Shown here one piece after another: positions 36,193 through 48,545 of a stretch of 64,000 nucleotides of DNA (position 1 is its first letter; each line of letters begins with the position of its first letter). The stretch is from Heterobilharzia americana (Eukaryota; Platyhelminthes; Trematoda; Strigeidida; Schistosomatidae): assembly GCA_944470555.2 (NCBI GenBank), contig OX104127.1, positions 136,418,786 to 136,482,785 on the forward strand, in the 5' to 3' direction. The position numbers and the translations under genes are program-made. The notes under the pieces were generated by a model that made no database searches, was not told the DNA's origin, and was given only the letters and a program-made list of their open reading frames with translations.

Positions 36193-36465
36193 TTATGCTT
36201 TTGAGGCTGATGCCTGCGCTTTAGCTTGTTGTTTGGCTCGTAGTGCTTCAGCATCCCTGTAGATTAAAGTGCCTCTTTTAAGAACATTCATACCTTAGTC
36301 GTCTCTCCTCTAAAGTTAGTCCTTTATTTGCTTCTTTCTCGCTACTACTCTTTGATTTTTGAAGAGAACTCAGTTTCTTCATATGTTTTTCCCTAGCCAA
36401 ATCCCTCTGATTTCCACCTGCACAATAAAAAAATTTATTTCGAGAAACAACTACTCACGCGTCAT
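36193..36465 (-). CDS. SERF: SERF-family small protein (small EDRK-rich factor), complete
   Basis: On the minus strand, exons 36465-36459, 36417-36294 and 36256-36193 join to 195 bases: 64 residues plus TAA. The product starts MTRGNQRDLAREKHMKK and ends KQQAKAQASASKA. This matches the 4F5/SERF family (MTRGNQRELAR start, Lys-rich body, RDAE and KQ-rich end). SERF proteins are small, highly charged, disordered proteins known to affect amyloid assembly and to bind RNA or nucleolar partners. Both introns (41 and 37 bp) have GT-AG ends: GTGAGT with GTGCAG, and GTATGA with CTACAG. Only 7 coding bases sit in the first exon. An AATAAA follows 97 bases after the stop. The length is normal for the family. 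A CR1-like LINE lies just upstream. Confidence 0.92.
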
Positions 36466-37269
36466 CCCTGCGATATTTTGGAACCAGACCGAAGGTAACA
36501 CAGGAACGATGTGACCTTGAGCTACTGAAGCTCAGTTGCGCTCCAATATTCAATGTCCAATACCATTTGACGAGCTAGTGTAAACCCATTGATTTCTTCG
36601 CGCTCGCTCCTTGGTCTTTGATGAATTCCAGTGCAGCAGGTCTAACCACTCGACTGCTGTAGCTCTGGTTAGCCTGACGGGCGGTTGGGTGTTGGTTAGA
36701 TTTGTAGGCAGTGTTGTTTGTTCGGTTGCTTTTTCTTCCGAGGACTGTGGTGCAGGTAAGCTCCTCAAATGTCGTGCCAGCAGACAATTGACTGGACTGG
36801 TTGCAAAAAGGAGATGCAAAATATGTGCAGAGAAATCAAGGGAGAGAAAGTGGAGAGAGAGAAACAAAATAGAAAAGGAAAGGGAAAGAAGGAAGAAAAG
36901 GAATAGATAAAAAAGATTAGGAAAACGGAAGCGACACAGAAGAAAAAACACTGGTAGGCTTGTAGCTTCACACACTTCCCCAAAATCAATAGCCTAGGGT
37001 TTGACTACTTCGACATTGATACTGACCTTGATAGTTTAACTGACTCGCGAAGCTGAAGGAACCCGGTCAAACATCCTCGCCATCTGGCACGCTGTCGTGT
37101 TACGTTGCACTGCTCGTATTCCACTCTCTAGCCAGTTAGTTGGAACGCATCGGTGTTTTGGCACAACCATCCAAATATACTATTTCATCCGACTACGCTA
37201 TCGTGTTCTTCCTTGGTCTTGTATTCGTGGGTATGTGACAAGTCCGAATAATTAGTGATTGGTCTTTGC
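36466..37269. other. Region between SERF and the CR1-like LINE
   Basis: The upstream flank of SERF. It includes a purine-rich tract at 36830-36950 (GA-rich, plus strand), which creates a Phe/Leu-rich minus-strand open frame that I do not believe. No TATA box or other promoter motif stands out. Confidence 0.4.
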
Positions 37270-40200
37270 GTCTGTCAAGTTCGCACCACGACAAATCCTA
37301 AATGTTCATGGAGAATGGTTGATAACGAGAGCTTTTGTTACAGTTTGATAACGTGAGGTCAGAAGGAAGAATAATCGATAACATGTTAGGACGAATGAGA
37401 GTATAGTAATTCTTTTAGTAGGAGACGGTAACTGGAGGGGACGTCTACAGAAAGGTATAAGGTTGAGCCAAGTTCTCAATGGTAGTGGTTTTACAAAGCG
37501 CTCAGTAACGGGTGGTCGTACCGAGTTAGTAAGTCGTGTCAACCTAGTCCACATCCCAGTTGGATGACCCCAAGCCGTGCGTCGCTGCGTAACTGTCCAA
37601 CCTCTTCTTGAAGCTGTCAGCAGACAGAGCAGTAGCAATCTCGGCAGGCGATGCGTTCCAGTGGCCGCAAACTCGCAGAGAGAAGAAGTGTGATCGCACA
37701 CGAGTTTCCGCTCTTTGGTGGGCGATTCTCCTTGGGTTACCGCGAGGGTCACCATAGTGGCCGTTTGGATAACTTGGGTTCCTGAATATTTTGTAAGCCG
37801 TTGTCAAGTCACCACGTAATCTACGGTAGTTTAGAGAGTAGAGCTCTAGATCCTTCAGCCTGTCCTGATATGGTTTTCGCCTCATTCCCACGACACCCTT
37901 TGTAGCTCGCCTTTGGACTTTCTCCAGGAGGTCCACGTCTCTTTTCAGATGTAGTGGTGCAATGACGTTATGTACCTCAAGGTGGGGTCGTATATAGGTC
38001 TTATGCAGCTTCAAAAAGAGTTCCGGGGTCAGGGCACCTAATTGTCTGTGCATGAAGTGCAGTTCTGCATAGGCTCTGGAGGCATTGCCTGGATAAATGG
38101 GGCTAGTGTCAAGTTTGTCAGTTAGTATTAGTCCTAGGTCTTTACCTGTGGTGGTGTGGGAGAGTTGTGCTCCACAGAGAGAACAGGACACCTTCTGAGA
38201 GACTAGGGTGCGGAGAAACATGGCTTGGCATTTGTCTAGGTCAAATGTGAGTCCATGAATATCCACTCACTCTGCAAGTAATCTGAGATCACTTTGCAGT
38301 GCACTTGATTCTGTTTCTGACTTCACAGCTCCCCACAGCTTAACATCATCAGTGTAGAGTAGAAGTGGGGAGCTGAGATTCAGTGGAAGGTCGTTCACAA
38401 AAGGAAGGAATAGCAGTGGACCCAGAATCGCCCCTTGTGATACACCAGACGATGATGCCCTTCAAGTCGAGCAAGCTGTGTTGGCTTTTATGCAGAATTG
38501 TCTACCGTCTAGACAGTCCTGCAACCATGAAAGCACTTGTCCCTTGATGCCCAACCTTGCTACTTTGTGAATAAGAACGCTGTGTGGAACTGTGTCGAAG
38601 GCCTCAGTAAAATCCAGGAAAATAACATGGACAGGAATTTGGAGGTCCCAGCATGCTGTCAACTTATCACCTGCAGCCAGAATGTTTGTGGCACAGGATC
38701 TACCCTTTCTCAAACCATGTTGAGCATCACTGAATGCTCCCCTCTCTTCTAGGTACTCCCTGACATGGTCGTCTACCAGACTCTATTGCTTTTGACACCA
38801 CTGGTAGAAGGACCATAGGTCGGTAGCATTTTGAGTTCTGCCTGCCTCCACCTTTGAAGATGGGGGACAGGATAGCACTTTTCCACTCTGGTGGAAGCAT
38901 GTGATTGTCTAAGGAGTATTGAAACAAGTTACACAGCGGACCGCACAAGGTGCCCGCGCGTTGTTTCAGCACAGCCGGTCGGATATCATCACACCCCAGT
39001 AATTTCCCTGCGCGAAGCATTGACAGTTTTTCGCGGACCACAGAAGGAGTTACCTTTATTCCAGGTAACTCTACTACGTTCGGTGGTGCTGAACGTCGGT
39101 CGGGCAGTTGATAATTTTGGTTCGATGGGGACGTATTGAGTTGCGTATCGAAGTTGACGCCAAAGGCTTCGATGATCTCTAGTCCGGATAGGTTCTCTCT
39201 GTGTAGACCTTTCTGGACGCAAGCCCCCTGGCTGGTGGATTTTCTGTCTTCCATAAACCAATATAGGTTTTTGGGATTTGCCACGAGCTTTTGGGCAAGG
39301 TTAGTCTGGAATGACCTCCTGTCTCCCCTCACTCTAATGTTACATGGATTTCTTAGGGCAATATTCAGGGTGTGTCAGACTCTTCTCTGGACGTCCTCCA
39401 CTTGTGCCATGCTTTCCTGTTGGCTTTCAAAAGGAAAGGAAATGGAAATAAACAGCGTTTTCGGGAACATGGACTAAGTGTTCTTTTCTGGTGCAAAAAA
39501 TCACGATTACTTCATAAGTTACAATAAAAAACAGTTGCCAGTGCCTCCACAGATGTACTGGTAAAGTAATCTTCCCTACCTAAACACCCTCGTGAAAACT
39601 GGAAGTCCTTCCAGTCAATGTCACGGTAGTTTCTGTACTGTATTAGACGTTTTCTAGGCTGAAAAGTAGACTCAAAATTTAGGCGAAAGCTACAATGTTA
39701 TGATCACTTCCTGGGAATCGATGGTCGATATGTACCGTAGCAAGAATGAGACTGTTAGCGAAAACTAAGTCTAAAACATTGTGCATTTCAGTTGAACCTC
39801 GAACATATTGAGGCCACCCGTCGGACTCAAGACAGCGGACGAAAATTTCGTATTGTTTGGGAGGCTTTTTAGGGTGTCAAGAGATTTCTGGCATGTCAAA
39901 GTCCCTGCATATAATCTTTCCTGCAAGTGACATAGAGGCAATAAACCCAAAAGCTTCTGACAAGTTTTCATACACGGAATTAGAATTGGGAGGTCAATAC
40001 ACGCACCCGAAAAAGAAGGATAGACAACTAGCGGGCTTCAAAATAACCCAGATGGAATCTTTTTCAATCTGTAGCTCCTGGATTTTGCACTACGTGGAAT
40101 CTATAGATGAACTGACATTCATGAGATAGCCACCCCAAGGCCACTTGTCCTATCACCACGGAAACATGTGTGGTTGTCGAGGCAAACGCTTGAGTCAGAA

Positions 40201-42480
40201 ATATCTGGGGTGCTCCATGCCTTAGTTATCATAGTGACTGAAGGGGAGCACAACAAAGCAAGTAAGGCCAAGCTGGACATCTTGTTGCAGATTGACCGAG
40301 CGTTTATTGGGCACACAGTAAATGAACGCCCTTGCAGTTGAAAGCAACCGCAAATATCTTGAGAGAACAGCTTACTAATGTCGTTAGGAAGCATAGAGTG
40401 CTGGCTACACGTAGGTTGTGAGGTATCGGGTAAATGATTTATGCTGACATTAAAAGGAGGAGGTGTGGGACAGTTTAATAGGGAAACAGTGGAGTTAGGA
40501 ATGTAGATCGATTCAACACCAACCTTAGGCAGATCGGATAATTGAGAAAGAGAGACTGGGTTACTCAAATAATTCGCGGTCATATGGCACTTTTCCAGCA
40601 CATATCCACTAGGATCAGGGATCAAGATACCTTTCTTTTTTATCAGTGTTCGGTGTAGATGTTATCCTGGCGGGTGCAAGCGAGGCACCATACAGTTCGT
40701 TTCCCAGTGACTTTTTGTGGTCTCGTACAACACGTGGCTGGAGACTGACTGGATCATCTGGCTTACTAAAGGTGGCATCAACTCTTGAAGTCGCCAAAAG
40801 TTCAGTTGTGGTGTGTGCAAGCTTTTAATGGGTTCGAGAATACGTGTCACGTAGTCATGGTGGTTACATTCATCGGTGGATTGAGTATACTGGCTACTTT
40901 TGCCTGCTTTAAGTGGATTCAGAGCAGGCGCTTGGCAGTAGCTTGGCTCACCAAGCGAATGATGTGTTTCTCTTGCAAACAGTTTTCGATTCTGCGTTTT
41001 TGGGAGCGTTGATGCTGCTCTAGCAAACACTGGTATCACCATAATGATCACTAAAGTTGGGTTCAGATGGAGGTTGTGCGACGACTAAATGATCATTGTT
41101 GTGCTTTGCAAAGGATGTAGAGTGAAATGACCTTCCATCGCGACTCGTGGCTTGAAAATGCCTATTATCTTTATGATAGGGTGGTCTACCAAACAAAAGG
41201 GTGAATTTATTGTCCGGCTGTAGCTGGGGGACAATTTGGTCAGAGTTGTGAAAAATTCGGTCAGTTACTAGCGGTGGTTTATGTTCACCAAATAACTTTT
41301 GCTTGTTAGATTCCGCGCGCACATTGCACCGGGGATGTGCTGATGTGCCTGAAGTTGGAATATCAGCTGTCCTAGACCTAGAAAAAGCAAGACAAGGGGA
41401 CACTTTTGGTTGGCTACTGATTTCAACTTGGTTGTGCGAAAGACAAAATATTGGTTTTTGAGGTGAAAATACTCTTGCATGAGCTCGTAAGCTAATTATT
41501 GCCCTGGTGGGTCTCAATGGAAGGAAAGTTGTGGATAGGGCTCTTAGCGGATAGAGCTGAGTTATCGAACCTTTCGTTCACTGCGGCCTTACTTACGTCA
41601 CCACCACTATTTATCGTTGGGGGACTAACGCTTGAACTCGAGAGATCTAGATCGACTGAGTCTACCGCTGCCTGACTGTTTATCTTTATGGAATCACAAA
41701 AAGTTGAGGTCATGGATGAGTCAGCCGGACTTATGCCTACTTTTTGGTCTATTTGCTCACTCATGGGATCAGTAGCAGGCCTACTTTCCGTGTTATCAAG
41801 TGGGAGTTCTGACTGAAACTTGCAAGTGCGACGTTGGCAAGGTGTTAAAGCTTCAGTAACCTTAGCGTTTCTGTGGGAGGTATGAGCGCTAATAGATTTG
41901 CGGGAGTTTATAAAGAGTTTAGCATGCCTGACGCAGTTAGACTTGAAAAGAAGTGGGCAGGTGTTTTCATTTGATATCTTTCTTAACCTGACAGCATGAC
42001 ATTCAACCAAAGGAATATGACGTGCTTGTAGGCATATATCTTTCAAGTGATGTACCGGCGTATGGCCAGGAAGATTATGCACCAAAGCATTACAAGACGA
42101 CATAATTCTTTTAGTGACTTCCTCTGCTACGAACTTCATCAAGCGTTCACATTTGTGTAAGTTCCCGGAGCTAGCACGGATATCAATATTTCTGTCCCAA
42201 ATACACGCTAGAGGGGCATATTTATGAAGGTTGTTATTAATATCTTTCACGTTGCTCTGCAGTGAGAGTATGTCATTTTTTATACCAGTCGAGTCACTTA
42301 TTAAATCTGACATTAAGTTTGGCACGACTACCTCAGGCGTATCTTTTGGAAGAGTTTTAGAATCCATCAGCGATTTATGTTTTTTGGCTAGCTGACTAGA
42401 ATTTGGCATAAGTCCCCTTACTGCACATATACGCTTACTAGATTTGGCCGTCGTCGTAATCATTTCAAGTAAAGGCCTCT
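37270..42480 (-). mobile_element. Nearly full-length CR1-like LINE
   Basis: On the minus strand, ORF1 (42463-41492, 323 codons, uninterrupted, Ser- and Lys-rich with a Cys/His-containing middle) is followed by a broken ORF2. The endonuclease start is at about 40320-40120 (NARSICNKMSSL, ITKAWSTPDIS). RT parts follow at 39332-38727 (AVLKQRAG, PPEWKSAILSPIFKGG) and 38713-38462 (FLDFTEAFDTVPH). SGVSQGAILGPLLF and a YTDD box lie near 38400-38350, and the C-terminal part is at 38266-37544. Between the YTDD box and the C-terminal part, a TGA replaces a Trp codon near 38270. An (AT)n tract lies about 210 bp beyond the 5' end. ORF1 is preserved much better than ORF2. Confidence 0.85.
41492..42463 (-). 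CDS. CR1-like LINE ORF1 protein
   Basis: An uninterrupted frame of 323 codons at the 5' end of the minus-strand LINE. It begins MITTTAKSSKRICAVRG and has a coiled-coil-like stretch around residues 55-85 (DSTGIKNDILSLQSNVKDIN). A central region at about 130-195 is rich in Cys and His, and a long Ser/Asp-rich tail follows. In LINEs the ORF1 product binds RNA and forms the particle that carries the transcript. I see no esterase triad. A CCHC knuckle is not clear. Confidence 0.6.
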   Translation of the reverse strand: MITTTAKSSKRICAVRGLMPNSSQLAKKHKSLMDSKTLPKDTPEVVVPNLMSDLISDSTGIKNDILSLQSNVKDINNNLHKYAPLACIWDRNIDIRASSGNLHKCERLMKFVAEEVTKRIMSSCNALVHNLPGHTPVHHLKDICLQARHIPLVECHAVRLRKISNENTCPLLFKSNCVRHAKLFINSRKSISAHTSHRNAKVTEALTPCQRRTCKFQSELPLDNTESRPATDPMSEQIDQKVGISPADSSMTSTFCDSIKINSQAAVDSVDLDLSSSSVSPPTINSGGDVSKAAVNERFDNSALSAKSPIHNFPSIETHQGNN

Positions 42481-42688
42481 AATTAATAATAGTAATATAA
42501 ACTTAGTTCAACTGTTAATACCTGAGATTGAATGAAAATGAGATGCACAGAAATCAATAAATTTAATCGACATAACAAAGATTACTAAACAAATAAAAAA
42601 CCTTTTAGACTTCTCTTTGTATTCTTCAGATTCAATAGAATTCTTTCATCTAAACGGTTCTAAAAACTGTGGTGGCTGTGCTGAAGTT

Positions 42689-42689
<1 letters not shown>

Positions 42690-42733
<44 letters not shown>
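42690..42733. repeat. (AT)n microsatellite
   Basis: About 44 bp of AT dinucleotides 210 bp beyond the 5' end of the CR1-like LINE. Confidence 0.95.
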
Positions 42734-42734
<1 letters not shown>

Positions 42735-42954
42735 ATTGGACCCAAAATACGACGCGAAAGAAAAAGCCGAGGGTGGGTTACTAGGTTATACGCTAGTGTG
42801 ATGAGTCAGAAGACAACCTCAGTAAAACCTGTAGACAGTTGCTGAACCTGCAAGAAAATCAGCCTGTTGAAGCGTGTGGTTATCGAACAATGAGGAAAAG
42901 GGGTTAGCAACGCTACAACAAGAAACACATGACGTCGGACCCGTAGAGCGCCTC

Positions 42955-43110
42955 AGTAATGTTATTAGCCAGAGATGGTAACTGGAGATGTCCGCAGGAG
43001 AGTACCTTGCAGCTGCATCTAACAGTTGGCGGTACAGCAAACCAAGCCGGATGTGGGGAAGGGTACTCAACAACGGCATTTTTTGTGAGTTGTACTATAT
43101 TGCGAACTGA
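42955..43110 (-). mobile_element. Possible second CR1-like LINE 3' fragment
   Basis: The stretch ggtaactggagatgtccgc and what follows resembles the 3' untranslated part of the LINE at 37425-37500 (ggtaactggaggggacgtc). The match is short and imperfect. Confidence 0.35.
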
Positions 43111-43139
43111 CAGTGGTCGGAAATGTGAACCGTTGAATT

Positions 43140-43320
43140 CGGACCCAGTGGCCCGGTGGTAACGTGGTGACAGGGGAACCTGAAGGTCCTGGGTTCGACC
43201 ACTGATCGGGTCATGGGTATGCACTACTGAGGTGCTCGACACTAGGTCTTTGGTGGTTCTCTAAATGATGTTCTTCCATAATGAGTGCAAAACCGTGATC
43301 AATCAAATCTTCACAAACTT
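43140..43320 (+). mobile_element. tRNA-like SINE family D copy
   Basis: GGCCCGGTGGTAACGTGGTG is a box A-like start, and GGTCCTGGGTTCGACCAC is box B. Then gggtcatgggtatgcac follows, and the family tail aaatcttcacaaac. Confidence 0.6.
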
Positions 43321-43974
43321 CCAAAATACATTTTAAGTAATTTTTAGTGTTATTTGTGACCTCCCTTTCCTTAGAAAATTTTACTTACAAAGCACCGCTA
43401 TAAATGCTTAACATTCCTCTTGTTTATTGTGGGCACTTTTTGTTTTTTACAAAACCCGCCTTATCTCAGAAGAAATCTCCATTTTCTTTGTGCTTCGAAA
43501 TCCTTTTCTCATTCTCACTCTTAACAGCATATCTCTTAAATTTCTCATTTCCATGTTTGCTTCTCACTTTATTGATCGAAAGGCGCTCGTGTGACATGAG
43601 TAAAATGTGAAATACTAGGAGATTACCGGACAAGAAAAAGTGAGTAGAACATGCATACCACGGAATGATTTATCACCCGTTTTTTGTGATTTCTGTTTCC
43701 ATTGTCCTCCGGCCTACACAAATCCCTTTTTCATTAAAGCTCTCTTAGCTCTAGATTGGCCCATTTCTTCTGACTAGCCTGTTTCACTAACTTAATATTC
43801 CTCTAATTGCATACACAAAAATTGTTGTGGGATGCTGTGACTACTTTCAAAAGATGAGGCCAAACTTGCAATTATTCACTGAATAAGTGTAGAAAAACGT
43901 GCATGTTAAGCAAATGTTGATCAAAGTGATATTAAATGAAAAAGATTTGTCATTCGTTAGTTGAATGGAAGCGA

Positions 43975-44230
43975 ACTTCAGGAAGCCCCGCTCGACCAAG
44001 GTTTTGCGCTTGTTGGCACAAATCAGAAAGACGTATCTGCAGTCTTGACGGAACCGGTGTCTCGTCAGAGATTCGAAATTACGCTACCCAGTGCTGAAGT
44101 CAGAGATGTTACCACTGAGCTATTTTAGGCCGCGACGGACCTGCTGCAGGACTGGATTCAGCAGATTTTTCGGTCACTGGAGAGTAGCCAATTTCATGTT
44201 GTCTAGTGCTGGGTACTTATTGAATTCTAT
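43975..44230 (-). mobile_element. tRNA-like SINE family F copy
   Basis: The minus strand reads AATAGCTCAGTGGTAACATC (box A) and TTTCGAATCTCTGACGAGAC (box B). A second copy at 51.1-51.5 kb shares gcccagtgctacagtcagag and the ccactggaggg segment. Confidence 0.55.
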
Positions 44231-45129
44231 TGTTCGTTTTGCAGTGTCATTCGTGAAAACGAAAATTAACCAGTCTGATTACTATGGCTGACTACGGCAA
44301 ATGTTGTGATTTACCTCGGTACTCTATCAAAACGCATAAAACATTATTAGTATGATTAACTGCGCGAGAGGAATACTTCAATTTTCTTTTACTGTGAAAA
44401 CCAGTCTCCCAAGTCTCACCAAGTTTTACATTTACCGGACGGCGTCGAAGATTTCTCCTTCATTTTCCACCTCTTCGCATTTATCTCGTTTCCATCATTA
44501 CTCACCTGGCTGCCATAGTCCAAACTGCCTTCCAGCGTATGTCAACCTAGTTAACAAGTATTACAATAACAGGTTGCATAGATCGATTTTAGAGTAGTTG
44601 CTTAGATCTGAATCCATGATGTATTTAGAAAATATCTTTCAAAAATCATGTATGGAGGTTTTAAAAGCCTGCATATTCCGAAGATTCCCGAAAACTAGGG
44701 GATACTAATTGATTTTCCAGGGACGAAAACTCTCATAATCCAAAAAATAGTAAGGAATACATTGCAAACGACCCAGGATTTGTTGACTTAACAATTAAAG
44801 TGGGATGCTGAGTTGAAACTGCTGAAATAACTAGAGATCATGTTGGTTTTCCTCGTAATATATAGCAGAAAACCAATGGTCACAGTAGACATCACAAATA
44901 ATTTTATATTTCCTGTTGTCCTTGCTGAAATAATACTGTTAGATATTTACCAGCAGATCGTAGGCAATTATTTTATAATGAAGCCATTCCATCAAATCGG
45001 ACTACTGGACGTCATTGTTCTGACGTCTAAGCATGGGTCAACAAGACTTTCCGTTATGGGGGACTTGTAAGTATCTTAAGTTGATCTTCATCGTGAACTG
45101 ATAGCATTGGTAGAACTATTAGAAATCTG

Positions 45130-45700
45130 GGAGCACTGGACAGCTGCTTCTCACTAGCATGGGACTTCCCAACAGTGTACACCCATGACCCTGTCAGGTA
45201 TCGAACCCAAGGCCTTCAAGTTTCATGGAGGGCACTTTACCATCGGGGCGCTGGGTTAGAATCCCATACTCCACGTTTTCTTACTTCACGACATGGCGCA
45301 ACGTTTGTCCAATGTCGTCGCTGAGTACCTGTTCCCAGGTTTGCACCACCGTTCGCCACTTCTGATTGGAACTTCGGTGAGTTTCATCTCAAATAAAGTT
45401 ACTAGTGAGCACTAGACAGTAATTGTATTTTTAGCTTTGTGAGGACCTGCTTCGGGATGAAATCCCTGAAGTTCTGGTGGGAAGTCATGACTAGCAGGAC
45501 AAACCAAGTCGAACATGAGAGCAGGTACTCAACAATGGAGTTCAATAAAGTTCACACCAAACTGCGTGGTGATAGAACTAGTAAAATGCGGTCCACTGGA
45601 TTTCGAATCGCTGATCCACTGGTACCGTATTGCCTGTGGGATCCGAAAGTCCCGGGTTTGATCCACGAGCAGAACTTCGTTATTTGGGTAGAATGTAATT
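45130..45700. mobile_element. Two tRNA-like SINE family D copies, minus then plus
   Basis: Bases 45130-45420 are a minus-strand copy (tacacccatgaccctgtcag, atcgaacccaaggccttcaa). Bases 45430-45700 carry the family's downstream segment and a plus-strand tRNA-like block (gatccactggtaccgtattg, cgggtttgatccacgagc). The 45439-45834 open frame is a shadow of this repeat. Confidence 0.55.
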
Positions 45701-46169
45701 TTATTTGGATTCGTTCCACGCCTAGCGCGTTTTTAACATCAACCATTACTGCGCAACGTTTCCGACACAACCTACGACCCAGCCCTTGGTCCAGATGTAT
45801 GAAACATTTTACTACCTATTTTACAAAGAAGTAAAGACCAATATCAACCACGATTCGAAGTTGTAGTGCTAACCGGACGCTTGGTGTCGTGATACATCTT
45901 GTGAGTGGACCACAATAAGAATGTAAAAGTTAAAAGTACTTATACGGGTCCATGAACGTTAGTCAAGCTGGTTTACAAAACAAAAATATTCAGTGTTGGC
46001 TGAGAACGAAGTTTGATCCTCGAATTTAAAATCGTCTGTCGCTTCAAGCTACCCCATAACCTTGTTAATTCGGAAGTGGCATATATATACAAGCCGTAGA
46101 GATCACAAATTGGTGCATACAAATCTTCGCAATGCTAAGAAATCTATCCCAGAATACTCGTCTTTTGAG

Positions 46170-46330
46170 ATATTCTTACTTTTTGTTGATTGACACTTGT
46201 AATTCCCCGTCACAATACCGGGTTAAATTGCTTGATTTCTGTTTGCAGATGGGTTCCTATGCAGACGCATCGATATTCAGCAGATATTCGCCTACTGACT
46301 GGATGCTATTTTGTCCATCATGATTCCTCT
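46170..46330 (-). mobile_element. SMα-type SINE scrap
   Basis: The upstream part of the family (cttgtaattccccgtcac to gatgggttcctatgcagac, then gcatcgatattc) is present without the tRNA-like block or hammerhead. Confidence 0.45.
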
Positions 46331-48234
46331 AGGTGTCAAATAAGTTTTTCTACCATGTTCTTATAAGAAGTGTTCACTGCTGTTCAAGTGCCTTTCTTTT
46401 CCTGCGATGACAGCAACTCTAGTAAATGTGTACACTTTTAAAGTTTATCCTGTAGTAGCTTGAATATGCCCATTAGACCATCGGTTCCTTCATATGATGG
46501 CTGGCCTTATACACTACGACTGTATAGAGGCTATGTTGATTGAAAAGACTGTTACTCAAGGTCGTTTTGTATCAGAAAAGTTGGTTGGTTAGTGACGAAA
46601 TGACGACTTCAGTGATGAGTTCTGTCAAAAGACTTACGCTTTCTGGGACTAAAAGTTTCATTAACGCCCTGAAACAAAGTCGAGTTATGCAGACGAAGTC
46701 TTCAGATCACATGAAGCTGATCACCCGATTTTAGTAGGCTAGTATGGCATAGGAAAGACAAACAGCTTGCAAAATGCTAAAGAAGTCTTTCATTCTAAGG
46801 GACTTTTCGGCCGCTTATTGGCTTTTCAATCATGTTTTCTTCGGAAGCAAGCCAGACAAGACCGTCAGCAAACAAAGTTTAAGACAAACTGCGTCCTTCC
46901 TGATCCAGTCGACTATGATCATACCTTGTGAAAAAGGCTGTAAGGCTTACTTTTTTCCGGTATATAGAAGTTTATTTTAACATCAAAGGGTTGAAATGGA
47001 TATCCACCGTTTATCAATGTGCATATTGTTGACGAAATCTCTAAGTCAGTATGAATTCCTTCTTGATACATATTTTGCTAATAAGGGTGATCCTTTTAGT
47101 TCAGTGGTCGCAATCCCAGACGAACTTATTGCATAGGAGACCCCGCTGATATTAAAGCTTACTCGGTCATCTGCTGATATCGTAATACATTCACGTATAT
47201 GCTCAATATTACCGCGAAATATCATACCCAAGCTGTAGTCTGTGGGTGCTTAAATGTGTTGATCTACAACCACTCAGTCATCAAATAATGCTCGCCAAAA
47301 TATGAAACAAATCGAAACCTCAAAATTCACCATTATCAGAGCAATATCCCTATGTATTCATGCATAGATAGGATCGCTACAACATCATGTCAAAAATATC
47401 TGCTTAGATAACAAAGTGACTTCATTGTAACCAACCTCTATGGCCAAACTATTATCACATGTAGACACAGTTCTCATTGTGCACTGGTTTTAAATACAGA
47501 TGACGCAAATGGAAGTCAGTCAATGACCCATAGGTAAATCATAAGATATATAAGTTGTACCGAAGACTTGTATTCATAACCTGAGTTGCTAGCACTAACG
47601 GTTATAATCCAACGGGATATCAAGGGAGTTTTTGTCAGAACGGTCCTGCCAACAGTGAAGTTTAGATACTTTTACTGTGGTTTATATATCTGCGTACACG
47701 CACTGATCACAGCACACACACATGTGCTGTAACTGTCTACTTGGGAAACTTCGACCAGTTTGCTCAATGACCGTTGTTAAGTTACATGCCGCCTTACCTT
47801 TCTTTGCTTTCTCGTACTTAAGTCAAATGTCTGATCAAATTTTATCTTACCACAATTAAGGCTGGAAACTGCAATATTCGAAAAATCTTGAATTAGTCTG
47901 ACTAAGAACAGATCCATGTAACAACCAACCTACGAAAATTTTAAGTTTCTAACCTACTAATGATTTTGCTGCAGGTTGTAATTGAGATCTGTCTAATCTT
48001 AAGGACTTGATGTTTCATATAAAATGCATACAGCAATTCAGTTGTCGTACAAGAGCAAACAAAATAAGCAACAGGCTCTTTATTACCCAGTTTACAGTAG
48101 GACCAGAAACAATTAACAAGAAAAGATTGAATTTTTTCATGTGTGACTACTAACAGCAATGAAAAGCGTAACTGCTTGTATTACACCATCGTTGATTGAA
48201 TCATTATCCACTACGCCACCAAGTCACAATAGCC

Positions 48235-48545
48235 ACTGCTAGCCATATGTAATTAAAACACAAGCAGTATCTAGGCATCTGCACAGTAGCCCGTATGTCA
48301 GTAGAGACCAATCAATTCGGTCCAATCAACGGCGGTTTAATGCAAGCAATTATACTAAAATTATATCCGTCACACAAGAAGTGGCTCGGTGATCTAGCGG
48401 ATCATGCTCCGGGGTTTGAATCGGTAGCTTTCGGGCCCGAATCCTGGTGGAAACAGTATCACTCGCTGGGAGGTAGGTATATCCAGCCGACGAGCAGGTC
48501 CCAAACAGAACGGAATGCGCATCCCACATTCCACCGCTACCCACC
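48235..48545 (+). mobile_element. SMα-type SINE, plus strand, dead ribozyme
   Basis: This near-complete unit starts with the family's head (aattaaaacacaagcagtat). It has a tRNA-like block at about 48380-48450 (GTGGCTCGGTGATCTAGCGG and GGGCCCGAATCCTGG) and a decayed hammerhead at 48478-48540, where CTGA became CCGA and GAAA became GGAA. A minus-strand scrap of the same family abuts it at 48180-48235. Confidence 0.7.

Noticed and set aside
36550..36975. A 141-codon minus-strand Phe/Leu-rich membrane protein
   Set aside because: It comes from a GA-rich tract (36830-36950). It has no recognisable domain, and other frames are open over the same stretch.
45439..45834. A 131-codon plus-strand gene
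   Set aside because: It runs through a tRNA-like SINE copy whose relatives elsewhere have stops in this frame.
46540..46980. Two plus-strand frames of 64 and 68 codons as exons of a gene
   Set aside because: There is no recognisable product, and no matching splice sites and phases join them.
48180..48540. Another active hammerhead at 48478-48540
   Set aside because: Both core boxes are mutated (CCGACGA and GGAA), so cleavage is not expected.
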